Program-made: the position numbers and the translations under genes
Assembly: GCA_044221315.1 (NCBI GenBank)
Contig: JBGAPK010000020.1
Location: 9,003-73,002 of the forward strand
DNA from: JAFEBO01 sp044221315
Lineage (GTDB): Bacteria; Planctomycetota; Phycisphaerae; Phycisphaerales; UBA1924
DNA length: 64,000 nucleotides
Direction of reading: 5' to 3'
Shown here: positions 62,826-64,000 of the stretch, piece after piece
How positions within the stretch are numbered: position 1 is the first letter of the stretch
Layout: each line of letters opens with the position of its first letter
Notes under the pieces: model-generated
What the model was told of the DNA's origin: nothing
The model's database searches: none
The model's input: only the letters and a program-made list of their open reading frames with translations

Positions 62826-63992
62826 TCAAATCGTGTACGGCGGCAATTCCTCATCGAGGACAGACGGCGGGCTCTTGACTAGGGGATCGTGTCGATCAGC
62901 CTGACCAGAAGCCCAGGTGATCCAATTATCTATGTCACTGCCGGGTTCAATGTGCTCGTATTTCTTTAGAGCGAGCTGGCGCACCCTGTCCACGTAGGCT
63001 CGGATCTCCTCTGCTTTGTTCCAGGCGACGACTTCGCGGTCGAGCAGTGTTAGGCGTTCCTTTTCGCGTTGCTGTGCAGCACGCAATTCTTCTCGCCGCC
63101 GCTCGATGTCCTTCCACTGTCGATCGCGACGTTCACGATCGAGACGATCCGCTCGCACGGCAACCGCCAGTTTGACGATTCCTGCGAGGAACGAGTTCAG
63201 CACTCGCTCCAGTGGTCGCCTGGAATTGTCCGACCATCGTCGCCGCAAACCGTTGTGAACCGTCACAGCGGCGTGCAGCGCAATGGTTCCCGATGGCGAA
63301 TAGTAATAGTCGGGCCGAGACCTCCAACCGAATGTGTTGAATTCTTCCTGCTGCCGCGGAGTCATCGGTTTGAGCATCTTGTCCAGGTCCTCGCGCAAGA
63401 AGCAATTGATCGGCTCACCTGCCACTTCGACCCGCAGCAGCCCGCCTTCGATTGCGAACGCATAGCCCCTTGCCGCGAAAGCCTTCAGCAGCGTGTCCAT
63501 GATGCGAAGCGCGCGATCCAATTGTGCCGAGGACACAGCGATCGGCAGGCATGCGGCGTCGGACACCTGCACGAGTCCATCTGCGCCGGGCTTCTTCTTG
63601 TCGAGGAGCTTCAAAGAACGAACGACGGTCGGGTGCGGATCAGCGAGCACCTCTGGAACGAGCACCGCGTTGGCCTCAAGCTCTTCGGCATCGATGATGT
63701 ACGTAGCCATCTGGAGTTGTTCAGGGTCTGCGGCGACCTTGCGGTATGAGATGATCGTCACCTCAAGTTTCATGTCCGCCGGCGGCGCTGGCAGCGGCGT
63801 CTGTTTCACCCGCTTGCCATGCTGTTTTTTCGCCCAATAGCCCAATCCCGGCAGCGGAATGTCCAGCCGCCGGCACATCTTGGCTAGGCCAACGTCGGAG
63901 ATGCCGTACCCCTTGGCGAGCACCGATACGGGCTGCTCCCAGACCTTCTTGTAAAGCTCATCGCGGGAAAGCTTGATGCTGGAGAAACTCAT
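62826..63992 (-). CDS. unknown protein with N-terminal DNA-binding-like module
   Basis: The 388-residue protein starts at ATG 63992, eight bases before the window end, so its ribosome binding site is barely visible. It begins LSRDELYKKVWEQPVSVLAKGYGISDVGLAKMCRRLDIPLPGLGYWAKKQHGKR, a helix-turn-helix-like motif seen in many uncharacterised proteins of plasmids and genomic islands. A middle beta-rich part (about 80-230) and a long charged coiled coil (about 280-350, RDRQWKDIERRREELRAAQQREKERL) follow. Function unknown. It may be a mobile-element associated regulator. Confidence 0.65.
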   Translation of the reverse strand: MSFSSIKLSRDELYKKVWEQPVSVLAKGYGISDVGLAKMCRRLDIPLPGLGYWAKKQHGKRVKQTPLPAPPADMKLEVTIISYRKVAADPEQLQMATYIIDAEELEANAVLVPEVLADPHPTVVRSLKLLDKKKPGADGLVQVSDAACLPIAVSSAQLDRALRIMDTLLKAFAARGYAFAIEGGLLRVEVAGEPINCFLREDLDKMLKPMTPRQQEEFNTFGWRSRPDYYYSPSGTIALHAAVTVHNGLRRRWSDNSRRPLERVLNSFLAGIVKLAVAVRADRLDRERRDRQWKDIERRREELRAAQQREKERLTLLDREVVAWNKAEEIRAYVDRVRQLALKKYEHIEPGSDIDNWITWASGQADRHDPLVKSPPSVLDEELPPYTI

Positions 63993-64000
63993 GGCGAGGT

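Overview
Organism. The window is high-GC DNA from a Gram-negative-type bacterium. It encodes TolC/RND, OprB, MlaE-F-D/PqiC and several exported proteins. Three secreted proteins end in the same Cys-framed, dockerin-like tandem that finishes 'CP' (7935-9089, 14539-17208, 17845-19098). There is also a PEP-CTERM-like protein and a pair of sulfatases. This mix points to Planctomycetota, most likely a member of the Phycisphaerae; that is an inference from content, without a marker tree. No rRNA or tRNA gene, CRISPR array or intact transposon was seen.

Layout. 1-9.1 kb: methyltransferase 3' part, smpB behind a G-rich tandem repeat, an isolated atpC, a FecCD-type permease, a PEP-CTERM-like protein, full-length cobalamin-dependent metH with a 17-bp palindrome upstream, and a Kelch-like secreted protein. 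9.2-22.7 kb: rpmE with an Ala/Lys tail; a heme oxygenase preceded by a 55-aa membrane protein and a Fur-box-like palindrome; SulP; a DadA-like oxidoreductase; two more dockerin-tailed proteins; dCMP deaminase; a formate/nitrite-type channel; an HPF-like protein; and a TerC protein behind a yybP-ykoY (Mn2+) riboswitch. 23.3-48.9 kb: one long minus-strand run. Read in the direction of transcription it holds nodT-type OMF/MFP/RND efflux, a small DNA-side tail of unknowns, histidine kinase/response regulator/single-domain receiver, mlaE-F-D-pqiC, two sulfatases, two outer-membrane proteins flanking a HAD-2H fusion, a K+ channel, PPK2, a VIT-like protein and a second SulP. 49.0-52.3 kb: tetR, divergent from the efflux operon and sharing an operator region with it, followed by a CBM48-HPr-GH13 set. 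52.3-64 kb: an accessory region with a dispersed repeat, a transposase remnant, an AT-rich toxin/immunity-like pair at the end of a 2404-aa RHS/YD protein, and four unrecognised genes.

How the parts work together. The strongest new-biology candidate is the RHS protein. Its last ~277 residues match the catalytic layout of Bacillus Tgl transglutaminase (Cys2251, Glu2325, His2338). Its stop codon overlaps (TAATG) the start of an AT-rich, membrane-anchored gene, as expected for a polymorphic toxin and its immunity protein. Regulatory logic is visible in several places: a TetR operator inside the efflux promoter, a Mn2+ riboswitch for terC, an iron-box-like palindrome for the heme oxygenase pair, and a palindrome ahead of metH. 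A two-copy ~140-bp repeat (22990-23127 and 52470-52610) sits in two otherwise gene-poor stretches.
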